The notes beneath the pieces were generated by a model that was not told where the DNA came from, ran no database searches, and saw nothing but the letters and a program-made list of their open reading frames with translations. Below are positions 6,914 to 15,517 of a stretch of 34,064 nt of DNA, one piece after another. The position numbers and the translations under genes were made by a program. The stretch's first letter is position 1; each line of letters begins with the position of its first letter. Origin of the DNA: an uncultured Bacillota bacterium (lineage in GTDB: Bacteria; Bacillota; Dethiobacteria; DTU022; UBA8154); contig CALJJZ010000068.1 of the NCBI GenBank assembly GCA_937973635.1, positions 1 to 34,064 of the forward strand, given 5' to 3'.

Positions 6914-8350
6914 CTAATCCGTGATGCCGGCAAGGCGTTTGGCATATTCTTTCTTTTCCTCCAGGTTAACCTCCCGGAAAATAGTAACGCGGTGCGCCTC
7001 CGGTGAGCCGCCGCCGTGGATGTCCGAAACCGTGTCGGCACTCTCCAGGGCGAGCTTCTCCGCCAGGCGGTAAAGCTTGATGCGGTTTTCCACGTTATAT
7101 CCGTCGGCCCCTTTGAGGTATTTCTTCACCAGGGGACCGATTTCAGGGTTGGCCAGGTCCCGGTCCGAGGGCAGGTCGGCCACATAGCCCCCGCAGATAT
7201 CTACCATCAGGCGGGTTGCCTCCGCCATCTCCCTGCCTTCATGGATTTTGGAAGCGTTGGCCAGGACCGTATCGATGAAATAAGTCCCGGAGGGTTCCTG
7301 CCTGCCTTCGTAGGAAGAAGCAAGGCAGCAGCCGTACAGGGTCTCGGCCCGGTGGACCATATCGATCACCTTCTGCTTCAAGTGGCTGGCCTTGGCTGTG
7401 CCGTTATAATCCATCATCATCAGGGCCGTCCCCACCATGCAGTCGATTTTCCCCGCCTTGCAGCCGCCGTGGCTCTGGCGGTGGAAAGAAGAGAAGCGCA
7501 GGACCATCTCGCCGGCAAACTCGGTCTCGCCGCACATAAAGACCCTCTCCCAGGGGACAAAGACGTCATTAAAAATAAGGGTCGGGCAGTACTTGGAATA
7601 ACGGGTATTGCCGATATCACAGCCGTCCAGCTCCCGCATATCAAGGGTGGAGCGCCCCACCACGTGGATGAGGCCCGGGGCGTCAGCGGGGATGGCAAAG
7701 GAGATAGAATAGTCTTCGTCCCCTTTACGCATGGCCCGGGTGGGCAGGACGACAATTTCATGGGAAGAGAGGGAGCCGGTCTGGTGGGCTTTGGCACCTC
7801 GCACCACGATCCCGTCCTGGCGGCGCTCCACCACATGCAGGTACATGTCTTTGTCCTCCTGGTCGCTGGGGCCTTTGGAGCGGTCGCCTTTGACGTCGGT
7901 AACGCCTGCATTACAGGTCAGGTCGTTTTTCTGGACGTACTTTAAGAATTCCATAAAGTTATGGTAGTAAGACGTCCCGTACTTTTTGTCGATATCATAA
8001 GTAACGATGGCCAGGGTGGAAAGGCAATCCAGCCCCGTGCAGCGCTGGTGGCAGGTCCCGACCCAGCCGCCCAGTTTGCGGTTCAGCTTGACCCTGGCTA
8101 CCAGGTCTTCGATGGAGGCCGGCGGCAGAGTAAAACGGCTGACCGGCTCATTGATGAGGGGGCTCTGGGTCACTACCAGGTCGCGGAATTCGTCCATGTG
8201 GGCGATCTCATAGGTCGCCCCCGTCGCTTCTATGCCCGCCCGCAACCTGGGGTTGTCCACCACGTTGGTGAGCCGCTCGCCAAACATGTAAGCAGTGGGT
8301 TTCATGGCACGCAAAGATTCAATGTACTCTTCTTTTGTTTTTAAAGCCAT
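6914..8350 (-). CDS. abfD: 4-hydroxybutyryl-CoA dehydratase / vinylacetyl-CoA isomerase family
   Basis: A 478-residue enzyme of the AbfD branch of the HpaB flavoprotein family. AbfD uses FAD and a [4Fe-4S] cluster to dehydrate 4-hydroxybutyryl-CoA to crotonyl-CoA through a ketyl radical. The cluster ligands of the Clostridium aminobutyricum enzyme (C99, C103, H292, C299) have clear counterparts: C100 and C104 in GTCHQRC, and H290 and C297 in FHRQSHGGC. This separates it from plain HpaB monooxygenases, which lack the cluster. The start ATG has GGGAGGAAG upstream. It is the third gene after the SucCD-like pair, 63 bases on, probably in the same operon. The product would enter butyrate or acetyl-CoA formation. 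The enzyme is oxygen-sensitive, in line with an anaerobe. Confidence 0.93.
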   Translation of the reverse strand: MALKTKEEYIESLRAMKPTAYMFGERLTNVVDNPRLRAGIEATGATYEIAHMDEFRDLVVTQSPLINEPVSRFTLPPASIEDLVARVKLNRKLGGWVGTCHQRCTGLDCLSTLAIVTYDIDKKYGTSYYHNFMEFLKYVQKNDLTCNAGVTDVKGDRSKGPSDQEDKDMYLHVVERRQDGIVVRGAKAHQTGSLSSHEIVVLPTRAMRKGDEDYSISFAIPADAPGLIHVVGRSTLDMRELDGCDIGNTRYSKYCPTLIFNDVFVPWERVFMCGETEFAGEMVLRFSSFHRQSHGGCKAGKIDCMVGTALMMMDYNGTAKASHLKQKVIDMVHRAETLYGCCLASSYEGRQEPSGTYFIDTVLANASKIHEGREMAEATRLMVDICGGYVADLPSDRDLANPEIGPLVKKYLKGADGYNVENRIKLYRLAEKLALESADTVSDIHGGGSPEAHRVTIFREVNLEEKKEYAKRLAGITD

Positions 8351-8413
8351 AGATTCTTCCTCCCAAATATAACTTTTTATTTTATCCAGACGAGAATGAT
8401 CTCGCGGTTCCCT

Positions 8414-9277
8414 TTAGAGGCACTCTCTCGTTAAGCGGGCGGCATCGCTGGGTTTAAAAGCGACCATGGCGCCGGCTTTTTCCAGGGCTTTGATTTTGCT
8501 CTCCACCGTCCCCTGCCCTTTGCTGATAATGGCGCCGGCGTGGCCCATCCTCCGCCCCGCAGGGGCGGTGCGGCCGGCGATATAAGCGACGACCGGCTTC
8601 TTCATCTCCCGGATAAATGCGGCTGCTTCCTCCTCCGCATTGCCTCCGATCTCCCCCACGATAATCACCGCCTCCGTCTCGGGGTCCGCTTCAAATTCCT
8701 GTAAGATCTTCACCATCCGCGAACCCACCACAGGGTCACCCCCCACGCCGACCATGGTGCTCTGACCGAGCCCCACTTCCTTTAAAAGGCCGGCCATCTC
8801 ATAGGAAAGGGTGCCGCTGCGGGAAATGATCCCCACTTGCCCCCGCATAAACATATTCCCGGGCATAATACCCAGCTTGCCGATACCCGGGCTGATAATG
8901 CCGGGTGTATTGGGCCCCAGCAGCCAGACGTTATTTTTCTCGGCGGCGCTTTTCATGCGCAGCACATCATGGAGGGGAACATGCTCGGGAATGGCCACCA
9001 CCAGCTTGATGCCGGCATCTATGGCTTCCAGGACGGCATCCCGGATAAAAGGAGCCGGCACAAAAAGGACCGTGGCATTGGCCCCGTGTTTTTCCACTGC
9101 TGCATAAACATCGTCGTAGACAGGCAGCCCCTGTACCCTTTCGCCGCCCCTGCCGGGGGTTACCCCGGCAACAAGTTTGGTGCCGTATTCCAGCATCCAG
9201 GCAGTCTGAACGCTGCCGATACGGCCTGTAATCCCCTGGACCACGGCCCTGGTTTCATGGTTAAGCAGTATGCTCAT
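8414..9277 (-). CDS. sucD: Succinyl-CoA synthetase-like alpha subunit (ADP-forming acyl-CoA synthetase)
   Basis: A 287-residue alpha subunit, the usual length. The CoA-binding Rossmann part begins near the N-terminus ([11 protein letters not shown]) and the catalytic phosphohistidine is H246 in [10 protein letters not shown], the same number as in the E. coli enzyme. VGEIGG supplies the conserved glutamate. The normally conserved GPNCPG is GPNTPG here (T124), and the VGGDPxxG loop is also divergent ([10 protein letters not shown]), so the acyl substrate may not be succinate. The start overlaps the beta gene by 17 bases, with GAGGTG as RBS inside it. With its partner and the downstream AbfD it may serve 4-hydroxybutyrate or succinate metabolism while making ATP. 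Family certain, substrate open. Confidence 0.9.
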   Translation of the reverse strand: MSILLNHETRAVVQGITGRIGSVQTAWMLEYGTKLVAGVTPGRGGERVQGLPVYDDVYAAVEKHGANATVLFVPAPFIRDAVLEAIDAGIKLVVAIPEHVPLHDVLRMKSAAEKNNVWLLGPNTPGIISPGIGKLGIMPGNMFMRGQVGIISRSGTLSYEMAGLLKEVGLGQSTMVGVGGDPVVGSRMVKILQEFEADPETEAVIIVGEIGGNAEEEAAAFIREMKKPVVAYIAGRTAPAGRRMGHAGAIISKGQGTVESKIKALEKAGAMVAFKPSDAARLTRECL

Positions 9278-10454
9278 CCCGGTTCACCTCTTCCCCGCCT
9301 AAATTTGCGCCCTTCTCCTTACGGGAGTTTATGAGCTTGATAATACTGTCCACCGCATCTTCAGTCTTGACGGAAGTGACCACGGTGACGCCACCTTCCC
9401 GGAGGGTTTCCCAGCACTCTTCCTGCTTGTTGCCAAGGGCTTTAACGACAATGGGGGGAGGGGACTGCGTTTCCCGCACAAAGCGCACAATCCCCTTTGC
9501 CCCTTTTTCAATGGGATTAACGCCTCCGTAAAGGTTAATCACCACTCCGGCCACCTGGCTGTTTTTACAAACAAGTTTAAGGGCATTGTACATGAGGTCT
9601 TCCGTAATGCCCCCGCCCGTTTCCAGAAAATTGGCCGGCGCGTATCCCCTCTCCTCCAGCATATCCATGGTGGCCATGGCCAGGCCGGCCCCGCTGCCGA
9701 TAACGCCGACAGAGCCGTTGAGCTTGACATAAGTAACACCGATATGCCGGGCTTCCTTCTCCAGGAGGTCCTGCTCTTCCCAGAATTTCTTTTCAAATTC
9801 CTGGCGAAAAAGGGCGTTATCGTCTACCTCTACTTTGGCATCTAAGGCCAAGACGCGTTGGTCTGGAAGTATGGCTAGGGGGTTTATCTCCCCGATGAGC
9901 AATTCCTTTGCAAAGAACAGCTGTAAAAGTCTGGCAGCAATTTTAGTCAGCTCTTCTAAAATCTTGCCCTGGAAACCGCCTTGGCGGAGAAAAGCCCTTA
10001 ACCTGTAAAGGGGCGGAGGGGCAAGGGGATCCACTGCCAGGCGAAAGACTTTTTCCGGCCTACTGGCAGCGACCGCTTCTATATTAACCCCCCCTTCCGG
10101 TGAGAAGAGGAAGACTATATCACCGGTATCGGCATCTACAAGCAGCCCCATATATATCTCCTTGACAGCCTCAAGCCACTCCTCCACCAGGATTTTCTCC
10201 ACGGGGAATCCCCCGATGTCCATCCGGAACAGTGCTTCGGCCTCGGCAAAGAGCTGCTGCGGGTGAGAAATATACTTTATGCCGCCCGCTTTGCCTCTTC
10301 CCCCGACAGGCACCTGCGCCTTCAAAACAACCCTTTCCCCCAGCTGCGCTGCAGCCTCTTCCGCTTCCTGGGGATCTTCTGCCACTTTCCCCCGGGGGAC
10401 AGGCAGGCCGTATTTTGCAAATAAATTTTTACCCTGGTATTCCAGCAGCTTCAT
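9261..10454 (-). CDS. sucC: Succinyl-CoA synthetase-like beta subunit (ADP-forming)
   Basis: A 397-residue beta subunit with an N-terminal ATP-grasp domain ([32 protein letters not shown]) and a C-terminal ligase-CoA domain ([24 protein letters not shown]). The usual PANFLDxGGG is [10 protein letters not shown], and the loop normally like NIFGGIVRCD is [11 protein letters not shown], so it is a divergent paralogue. The ATG at 10454 is chosen because AGGAGGAG stands just upstream and the family begins exactly there; a longer reading to 10562 would add 36 unconserved residues. It is the first gene of the sucC-sucD-abfD unit and overlaps sucD by 17 bases. Confidence 0.9.
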   Translation of the reverse strand: MKLLEYQGKNLFAKYGLPVPRGKVAEDPQEAEEAAAQLGERVVLKAQVPVGGRGKAGGIKYISHPQQLFAEAEALFRMDIGGFPVEKILVEEWLEAVKEIYMGLLVDADTGDIVFLFSPEGGVNIEAVAASRPEKVFRLAVDPLAPPPLYRLRAFLRQGGFQGKILEELTKIAARLLQLFFAKELLIGEINPLAILPDQRVLALDAKVEVDDNALFRQEFEKKFWEEQDLLEKEARHIGVTYVKLNGSVGVIGSGAGLAMATMDMLEERGYAPANFLETGGGITEDLMYNALKLVCKNSQVAGVVINLYGGVNPIEKGAKGIVRFVRETQSPPPIVVKALGNKQEECWETLREGGVTVVTSVKTEDAVDSIIKLINSRKEKGANLGGEEVNRDEHTA

Positions 10455-10512
10455 CGCCGTCTCTCCTCCTTCTAACGCCAACCTCCTGGCAAGACATATC
10501 AATATAGGCTTA

Positions 10513-10523
10513 ATTTTATCATA
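10513..10523 (-). promoter_or_regulatory. Weak candidate -10 region for the sucCD-abfD operon
   Basis: The minus strand reads TATGATAAAAT here, which can supply TATGAT or TAAAAT about 60 bases before the SucC-like start. No convincing -35 hexamer is seen at the right distance. Confidence 0.25.
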
Positions 10524-10638
10524 AAATAAGCTCCTGATGGTAGTAGTCTGAAGTATTTTCATTTTCCTTTATTTTGTTTAGCAATGCTCATACAGGCAGG
10601 ATTAGGCCAAAGGTTCGCCAATTTTCTTGAATTTTCTT

Positions 10639-10667
10639 TTGAGTCCGCTGCACAGTTATGGTATGAT
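10639..10667 (+). promoter_or_regulatory. Promoter of the DUF1786 gene
   Basis: TTGAGT at 10639-10644 and TATGAT at 10662-10667 are 17 bases apart. The -10 is preceded by TGG, making it an extended -10. Transcription would start near 10674, about 50 bases before the ATG. Confidence 0.5.
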
Positions 10668-10724
10668 CCGACTACCCATGATCATTTTTTTTCTTTTCAC
10701 TTTACAAATTTGGAGTTGAAGCAA

Positions 10725-11774
10725 ATGACAGACAGGACGGAAAAGGCGATTTTAGCCATGGATATTGGCGGAGGCACCCAGGACATCCTCATCTATGAGG
10801 CAGGGGAAACCCCGGAAAATTATATCCAGCTTGTCCTCCCTTCCCCTACGGTAATCACAGCACAAAAAATTAACAAAGTTACGCAGGCAGGGAAGGGGCT
10901 GCACCTCAGCGGCACCATTATGGGCGGCGGCAAAAGCGTCGGCGCCATCAAAGCACACCTCAAAGCAGGTTTGCCCGTTACGGCGGAAGAGGAAGCGGCC
11001 CAAACCATTAAAGACGACCTCGCCCAGGTCAGGGCCCTGGGCATAGAGCTGGCAAACTCTCCCCCTCCCGGCTTTGAGACCGTGACAATGCAAGATGTGG
11101 ATTTAGATACCCTTGGCCGGGCCCTGGGGCTATATGGCATCAGGTTGCCCCGCGCTGTGGCCGTGGCAGTCCAGGATCACGGCGCAGCGCCGTCGGGAAA
11201 AAGCAACCGCGAGATCCGCTTTCAGCACTGGAAAAATTTTATAGAAAAAGGGGGCAAAGTCAGAGAGCTGGCTTATTTAACTGCCCCTCCTTACCTCACC
11301 AGGATGCAGGCCGTGCAAAAAACTGTGCCCGGCGCCCTGGTGATGGACACCTGCGCCGCTGCCGTATGGGGCTCCTTTGCCGATGACAAGATAAAAGAGA
11401 GACTCGCCCAAGGGGTTGTATTGGTAAACATAGGCAACCAGCATACCTTTGCCGTGCTCCTCCAGGGGGAGAGGATTTTCGGCTTATTTGAACACCATAC
11501 GCGCCTCCTCGATACAAGGAAGCTCTGCGCCATTATAAACAAACTGTGCCGCAGGGAACTTACCCATAAAGAGGTCTTTGACGATGGAGGCCACGGTTGT
11601 TACCTTGACCCGGAAACGCCGCCGGGCTTTACTTTCGTGGGAGTTACGGGACCCCGACGCTCTCTGGCGGCAGGCCAGAGCTTTTATCTGGTCAACCCCC
11701 ACGGCAACATGATGATGACCGGTTGCTTCGGCCTGGTGGAGGCGGCTCGCCATTATGGCCTTCTCTGTCCGTAA
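10725..11774 (+). CDS. DUF1786 (COG4012) ASKHA-like protein of unknown function
   Basis: A 349-residue protein that matches DUF1786 as I know it, a family scattered in methanogens and anaerobic bacteria. The N-terminal AMDIGGGTQDILIYE is a phosphate-1 loop like that of actin/hexokinase-type ATPases. A second glycine-rich stretch, LSGTIMGGGKSVGAIKAHL, lies near residues 55-75, and VLVNIGNQHTFAVLL near 230-245 looks like the phosphate-2 element. The ATG at 10725 is chosen because TTGGAG lies 9-10 bases upstream and the conserved region begins directly after it. The gene is divergent from the sucCD-abfD operon and precedes iorA in the same direction, but iorA has its own promoter. Some databases label the family as related to pyruvate-formate-lyase activation; the sequence gives no radical-SAM motif to support that. 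Confidence 0.7.
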   Translation: MTDRTEKAILAMDIGGGTQDILIYEAGETPENYIQLVLPSPTVITAQKINKVTQAGKGLHLSGTIMGGGKSVGAIKAHLKAGLPVTAEEEAAQTIKDDLAQVRALGIELANSPPPGFETVTMQDVDLDTLGRALGLYGIRLPRAVAVAVQDHGAAPSGKSNREIRFQHWKNFIEKGGKVRELAYLTAPPYLTRMQAVQKTVPGALVMDTCAAAVWGSFADDKIKERLAQGVVLVNIGNQHTFAVLLQGERIFGLFEHHTRLLDTRKLCAIINKLCRRELTHKEVFDDGGHGCYLDPETPPGFTFVGVTGPRRSLAAGQSFYLVNPHGNMMMTGCFGLVEAARHYGLLCP

Positions 11775-11806
11775 AAATTTAGGCACAGCAAAAACTTTTA
11801 GGCATA

Positions 11807-11835
11807 TTGACAATTGCGTGTCTATTTGCTAAGAT
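11807..11835 (+). promoter_or_regulatory. iorA promoter
   Basis: A perfect -35 TTGACA (11807-11812), a 17-base spacer and TAAGAT (11830-11835) with TGC just before it as an extended -10. The same TGCTAAGATAAA string occurs in the hydrogenase promoter near 21023. Transcription would start near 11842, at the edge of the palindrome described next. Confidence 0.65.
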
Positions 11836-11843
11836 AAAGGCTA

Positions 11844-11857
11844 AGCGAGCGCTCGCT
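11844..11857. promoter_or_regulatory. Palindromic operator in the iorA leader, probable TetR-family site
   Basis: AGCGAGCGCTCGCT is a perfect 14-bp palindrome, with the looser flanks TA and AA. It starts within a few bases of the expected transcription start and ends 11 bases before the RBS, so a bound protein would block the promoter. TetR-family repressors of acyl-CoA metabolism often use palindromes of this type. The TetR gene at 14453 is the natural candidate (inference). Confidence 0.55.
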
Positions 11858-11883
11858 AAGGATCTGCCAAGGAGGAATGAGCA

Positions 11884-13638
11884 TTGAAAAAACTAATGAC
11901 GGGAAACGAAGCTGTTGCCTACGGCGCTTACCTGAGCGGAGTTAAGGTAGGAGCGGCCTACCCCGGTACTCCCAGCACCCAGATCATGGAGAATTTTGCC
12001 ACATATCCAGGGGTTTTTGCCGAATGGGCACCCAACGAAAAGGTGGCCATGGATGTGGCCATCGGTGCAGCTTATGCCGGCACCAGGTCTATTGTCTCTA
12101 CCAAACACGTGGGTTTGAATGTCGCCGCCGATTCATTCTTTTATGCCGTCTATACAGGGTTGAACGCCGGAATGATTGTCTGCTGCGCCGACGACCCTGG
12201 TATGCACAGCTCCCAAAACGAACAAGACAATCGCAATTATGCTAAGTTCGCCAAAGCTCCCATGCTGGAACCAGCCGATAGCGAAGAAGCCAAACAATTT
12301 GCCGGTATCGGTATAGAAATCAGCGAAGCCTTTGATACTCCCGTACTTATCCGTTTCGTCACCAGGACCTCCCACTCTTCCTCCCTGGTGGATTACTCAC
12401 CGGACGCCGTGCCCGCCACTTACGAATCCAAGCCCTTTCCTAGGAATCCTGCCAAATACGTCATGGTGCCAGCCTTTGCCCGGGGACGCCATCCCATTAT
12501 TGAAGAAAAAATTAAAAAGCTGGCCGAGTACGCCGAGACTACACCCCTCAACCGCATTGAAATGGGAGACCCTTCGCTGGGTATTATCGCCGCTGGCTCG
12601 GTGTACCAGTATGCCCGGGAAGTTTTCCCCCACGCTTCCTTCCTTAAACTGGGCATGGTTTACCCCCTGCCGAAAAAAATGATCGAAAAATTTGCCGCCA
12701 GCGTCAAAGAGTTGATCGTGATCGAGGAACTAGATCCCTTCTTTGAAGAGCAGATTACCTGTATGGGCATTAAAGTAAGGGGTAAAGAGATCTTCCCCAT
12801 GATCGGCGAGTTCAGCCCCTCCCTCATCCGGCGTTGCGCCGCCGCCGCAGGGCTGCTGGAGATGAACGAGGAAGAAAAGGCTGCAGCGGAGCCTTCTCCA
12901 GAAGCAGCCGCCCTGCCCATCCGGCCGCCTATCCTCTGCCCCGGCTGCGGCCACCGCGGCATGTTTAACGTGCTCAGGGAAGCTGGTGTACTCGTTTTTG
13001 GCGATATCGGCTGTTATACGCTGGGCGTCGCCCCTCCCCTCAACGCCATGCATTTCACCGGGTGTATGGGGGCGAGCATCGGCGTGGCCCATGGCTTTGG
13101 CAAAGGCAAGACAAAGGAGCCGTACGTAGCTGTGCTGGGGGACTCCACCTTCTTCCATGCGGGGCTGCACCCCATCGTGGACGTGCTTTACAATAAAGGG
13201 GCTACAACCACGATTATTGCCGACAACCGCACCACCGGCATGACCGGCCACCAGCACCATCCCGGCACGGGCATGACTTTACAAAACGAGGAGACAGTGC
13301 GCGTAGATATTGCCGAGCTTGTCAAGAGCATGGGCTATAAAAAAGTAGACGTGGTCGATCCTTACGAGATGGACAAATTCGCCAAGATACTGAAGGATCA
13401 CCTGGCCAGCGAAGAACCTTCCGTCATCGTGGCTTTAAGGCCGTGCGCCCTGAAGGAAAAGGCAAACAGGCCTCCTCTGCACATCGATGCTGAGCTCTGC
13501 AGCAACTGTGGCACCTGCCTCGACCTGGGCTGCTCACCCTTGGTACAGGAAGAGGATCATGTCAGGATTGACCCGGTGCTCTGCAACGGCTGCGGCCTTT
13601 GCCAGCAAGTCTGCCCCATGGATGCTATCCAAAAATAG
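11884..13638 (+). CDS. iorA: Indolepyruvate:ferredoxin oxidoreductase, alpha subunit
   Basis: A 584-residue IorA, which with IorB oxidises arylpyruvates to aryl-acetyl-CoA and reduces ferredoxin. The N-terminal part (MTGNEAVAYGAYLSG, AAYPGTPSTQ) is the pyrimidine-binding domain. The thiamine-diphosphate domain has CPGCGHRGMF, GDIGCYTLG and a metal site GDSTFFHAG followed by NRTTGMTGHQ. Two Fe-S motifs end the chain: C539, C542, C545, C550 and C567, C570, C573, C577. The TTG at 11884 is chosen because AAGGAGG (11869-11875) lies 8 bases upstream; the ATG at 11896 would be too far. The promoter and palindrome upstream show regulated expression. Some IorA homologues take branched or other 2-ketoacids, so indolepyruvate is the likely but not the only substrate. 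Confidence 0.95.
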   Translation: MKKLMTGNEAVAYGAYLSGVKVGAAYPGTPSTQIMENFATYPGVFAEWAPNEKVAMDVAIGAAYAGTRSIVSTKHVGLNVAADSFFYAVYTGLNAGMIVCCADDPGMHSSQNEQDNRNYAKFAKAPMLEPADSEEAKQFAGIGIEISEAFDTPVLIRFVTRTSHSSSLVDYSPDAVPATYESKPFPRNPAKYVMVPAFARGRHPIIEEKIKKLAEYAETTPLNRIEMGDPSLGIIAAGSVYQYAREVFPHASFLKLGMVYPLPKKMIEKFAASVKELIVIEELDPFFEEQITCMGIKVRGKEIFPMIGEFSPSLIRRCAAAAGLLEMNEEEKAAAEPSPEAAALPIRPPILCPGCGHRGMFNVLREAGVLVFGDIGCYTLGVAPPLNAMHFTGCMGASIGVAHGFGKGKTKEPYVAVLGDSTFFHAGLHPIVDVLYNKGATTTIIADNRTTGMTGHQHHPGTGMTLQNEETVRVDIAELVKSMGYKKVDVVDPYEMDKFAKILKDHLASEEPSVIVALRPCALKEKANRPPLHIDAELCSNCGTCLDLGCSPLVQEEDHVRIDPVLCNGCGLCQQVCPMDAIQK

Positions 13639-13727
13639 GCAGACAAAACACGGTGCGGAACTAAACTAAAATTTTTATCAGAAAAGCAAGCCTGAAACAA
13701 TTTCTTAAGGAAGCGGAGGATGATCCG

Positions 13728-14315
13728 GTGAAAAAAATAGACTTCTTAAATACCGGCGTCGGAGGACAGGGCACTATTTTGGCAAGCAACATCCTGGCCA
13801 ACGTGGGCCTGGAGCTGGGGTATGACGTCAAAACAGCAGAGGTGCACGGCATGGCACAACGGGGAGGCTCGGTGGAAAGCCACGTCCGCTGGGGCGAAAA
13901 AGTCTACTCCCCCCTTGTGGAGCTAGGCAAAGCCGATTACCTAGTGGGTTTCGAGATGCTGGAAACAGGGCGCTGGCCCATGTACCTAAACAAAGATACG
14001 GTTGTGCTCTCCAACAGCTACCGTATCCCGCCCCCAGCCGTTAATCTGGGCAAAGCCGTTTACCCTTCGCAAAAGGAGATCGAAACCATCCTGACGAAAA
14101 AAGGCTCCAAAGTGTTTTGGCTTAACGCCACCGAAATCGGCAAAAACCTGGGCAACCCCGCCGTCTTGGGGGTTGTCATGCTGGGCGCCCTTTCCAATTT
14201 CGTCGGTGGAGCAGAAGAGGTCTGGCTCAAAGTAATCAAGGGCCTGGTCCCAGCTAGATTCCTGGAACTGAACCAGAAGGCTTTTCTGGCAGGCCGGGCG
14301 GTTAAATTCACCTGA
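13728..14315 (+). CDS. iorB: Indolepyruvate:ferredoxin oxidoreductase, beta subunit
   Basis: A 195-residue gamma-type domain protein typical of IorB. NTGVGGQGTILASNILA near the N-terminus is the conserved glycine-rich start, and EVHGMAQRGGSVESHVRWG is the family signature. It forms the catalytic complex with IorA. The start is GTG at 13728 with GGAGG about 10 bases upstream; 89 bases separate it from iorA with no terminator, so both are one transcript. A strong intrinsic terminator follows its stop codon. Confidence 0.94.
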   Translation: MKKIDFLNTGVGGQGTILASNILANVGLELGYDVKTAEVHGMAQRGGSVESHVRWGEKVYSPLVELGKADYLVGFEMLETGRWPMYLNKDTVVLSNSYRIPPPAVNLGKAVYPSQKEIETILTKKGSKVFWLNATEIGKNLGNPAVLGVVMLGALSNFVGGAEEVWLKVIKGLVPARFLELNQKAFLAGRAVKFT

Positions 14316-14353
14316 TCCGTCTTTAGTCATAAATAAACTGTAAAGTAACTTTG

Positions 14354-14398
14354 TCCGGCTGCTGTATAAGGAATAATCTGCAGCAGCCGGATTTTTTT
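14354..14398 (+). terminator. Intrinsic terminator after iorAB
   Basis: A perfect 11-bp stem TCCGGCTGCTG / CAGCAGCCGGA with a 16-base loop is followed directly by seven T residues (14392-14398). It is the clearest rho-independent terminator in the window and separates iorAB from the TetR-DUF35-thiolase group. Confidence 0.9.
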
Positions 14399-14452
14399 AA
14401 GTATTTTCCCATAACCTAACATCAACAAACAAGTTGCGCAGCAGGGGGCAAA

Positions 14453-15070
14453 ATGATGGTCATTAATGCAAACCAGGACAGCGCCACCGACCGCAGGCAA
14501 AAAATCATCGAGTCGGCCACCAGGCTTTTTTATGAGCTGGGCTATGACAATGCCTCGACCAGGGAGCTGGCCAAAGCGGCGGGGATGAGTAATGCCGGGA
14601 TTTATTACCATTTTAAAGACAAGGAAGACATCCTTTTCAGCATTCTGGATGGCTCGGTGAACAGGCTTATCCACTCCTTGCAGACTGCCATCAAAGCAGA
14701 AGACGACCCCCGGGTAAACCTGACCCGCATCTCACGCAGCTTACTGCAGGTAGTCCTGGACAACAAAATGGAAATCGGGCTCTTAAACAAAGAAAGCCAG
14801 AGGCTAAACCCGGAACAGCTAAAGGCCATAAACAGCAAAAAATATACAGCCCTGAAGATGATCGAAAAAGAAGTAAAACGGCTGGCCGACAAAAATATGC
14901 TCAAACCCCTTAATTTGACCACCGTAGCCTTTTCCCTCATCGCCATGACAAACTGGACCTATTTCTGGTATAATCCATCCGGGAGCCTCTCCGTTGACCA
15001 GCTCTCGGCGGAGATCCTGGAGATCTTTTTCCACGGGATCTTGCGCAAACCAAAGGACGCAGCTTTTTAA
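14453..15070 (+). CDS. TetR/AcrR-family transcriptional regulator
   Basis: A 205-residue repressor-type protein. Residues of about 12-60 are the TetR helix-turn-helix domain (IIESATRLFYELGYDNASTRELAKAAG, then SNAGIYYHFKDKEDIL). The C-terminal domain is helical and resembles those of FadR/KstR2-like regulators that sense acyl-CoA, though no ligand contact can be read from sequence. Start ATG with AGGGGG upstream; two further in-frame ATG-like choices lie within four codons. It stands between iorAB and the DUF35-thiolase pair. The palindrome in the iorA leader is its most likely target. No second copy of that palindrome was seen upstream of this gene. Confidence 0.9.
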   Translation: MMVINANQDSATDRRQKIIESATRLFYELGYDNASTRELAKAAGMSNAGIYYHFKDKEDILFSILDGSVNRLIHSLQTAIKAEDDPRVNLTRISRSLLQVVLDNKMEIGLLNKESQRLNPEQLKAINSKKYTALKMIEKEVKRLADKNMLKPLNLTTVAFSLIAMTNWTYFWYNPSGSLSVDQLSAEILEIFFHGILRKPKDAAF

Positions 15071-15088
15071 AATTTTGGAGCAGCAGCG

Positions 15089-15517
15089 GTGGTAAAAATG
15101 GCGGAAACAGGCCGGGACAGCCTTCTCTGGAATGGAAATACAGAAACGCCGGCCCTCCTTGCTTCCCGTTGCCGGGACTGCGGGACAAAGGGCTTCCCCC
15201 CACGTACCGTTTGCGGGCAGTGTTACAGCACCATCCAGGAAAGGATCACTCTCCCCCGGAGGGGGACTGTCTTTGCTTTCTGCCGCCTTTTTTCACGGGG
15301 AGACTCCTACGGCAAAGGGCCGCAAACGGTAGGCTACATTTTACTGGAAGACGGGATGCTCATCCCGGCGCGGCTCCTTTTTGGCGATGAGCTTCTGCAA
15401 ATAGGCACGCCCGTCGTCCTCTCCGCAGGGCCGGGCAAGCCACCCCCGGAGAAAACGGAGCAGCAAAGTGCTTATTATTTCGTCCCTGAAAACAAAGGTG
15501 AAGGAAGATGGAGATAG
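15089..15517 (+). CDS. Zn-ribbon/OB-fold DUF35 protein, partner of the thiolase
   Basis: A 142-residue protein with the DUF35 (ChsH2/YbgC-neighbour type) layout: an N-terminal rubredoxin-like zinc ribbon with C28, C31, C42 and C45, then an OB fold (GTVFAFCRLFSRG, TVGYILLEDG, IPARLLFG). DUF35 proteins form complexes with SCP-x-type thiolases or acyl-CoA dehydratases and help to bind acyl-CoA. The gene overlaps the thiolase gene by 10 bases, which supports such a complex. GTG at 15089 is favoured because GGAG ends 8 bases before it; ATG at 15098 is an alternative. It begins 18 bases after the TetR gene and is probably co-transcribed. Confidence 0.85.
   Translation: MVKMAETGRDSLLWNGNTETPALLASRCRDCGTKGFPPRTVCGQCYSTIQERITLPRRGTVFAFCRLFSRGDSYGKGPQTVGYILLEDGMLIPARLLFGDELLQIGTPVVLSAGPGKPPPEKTEQQSAYYFVPENKGEGRWR

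Noticed and set aside
7016-7945. Long open frame (309 codons) opposite to abfD
   Set aside because: It lies wholly inside abfD on the other strand, where GC-rich third positions keep antisense frames open. The product is low-complexity with no recognisable domain, while abfD has all cluster ligands.
11844-11857. Palindrome before iorA as a terminator or attenuator
   Set aside because: No T-run follows, there is no loop, and it lies between the promoter and the RBS; an operator explains it better.
12730-13260. 176-codon open frame opposite to iorA
   Set aside because: It is antisense to the thiamine-diphosphate domain of IorA and reads like a His/Gly-rich artefact.
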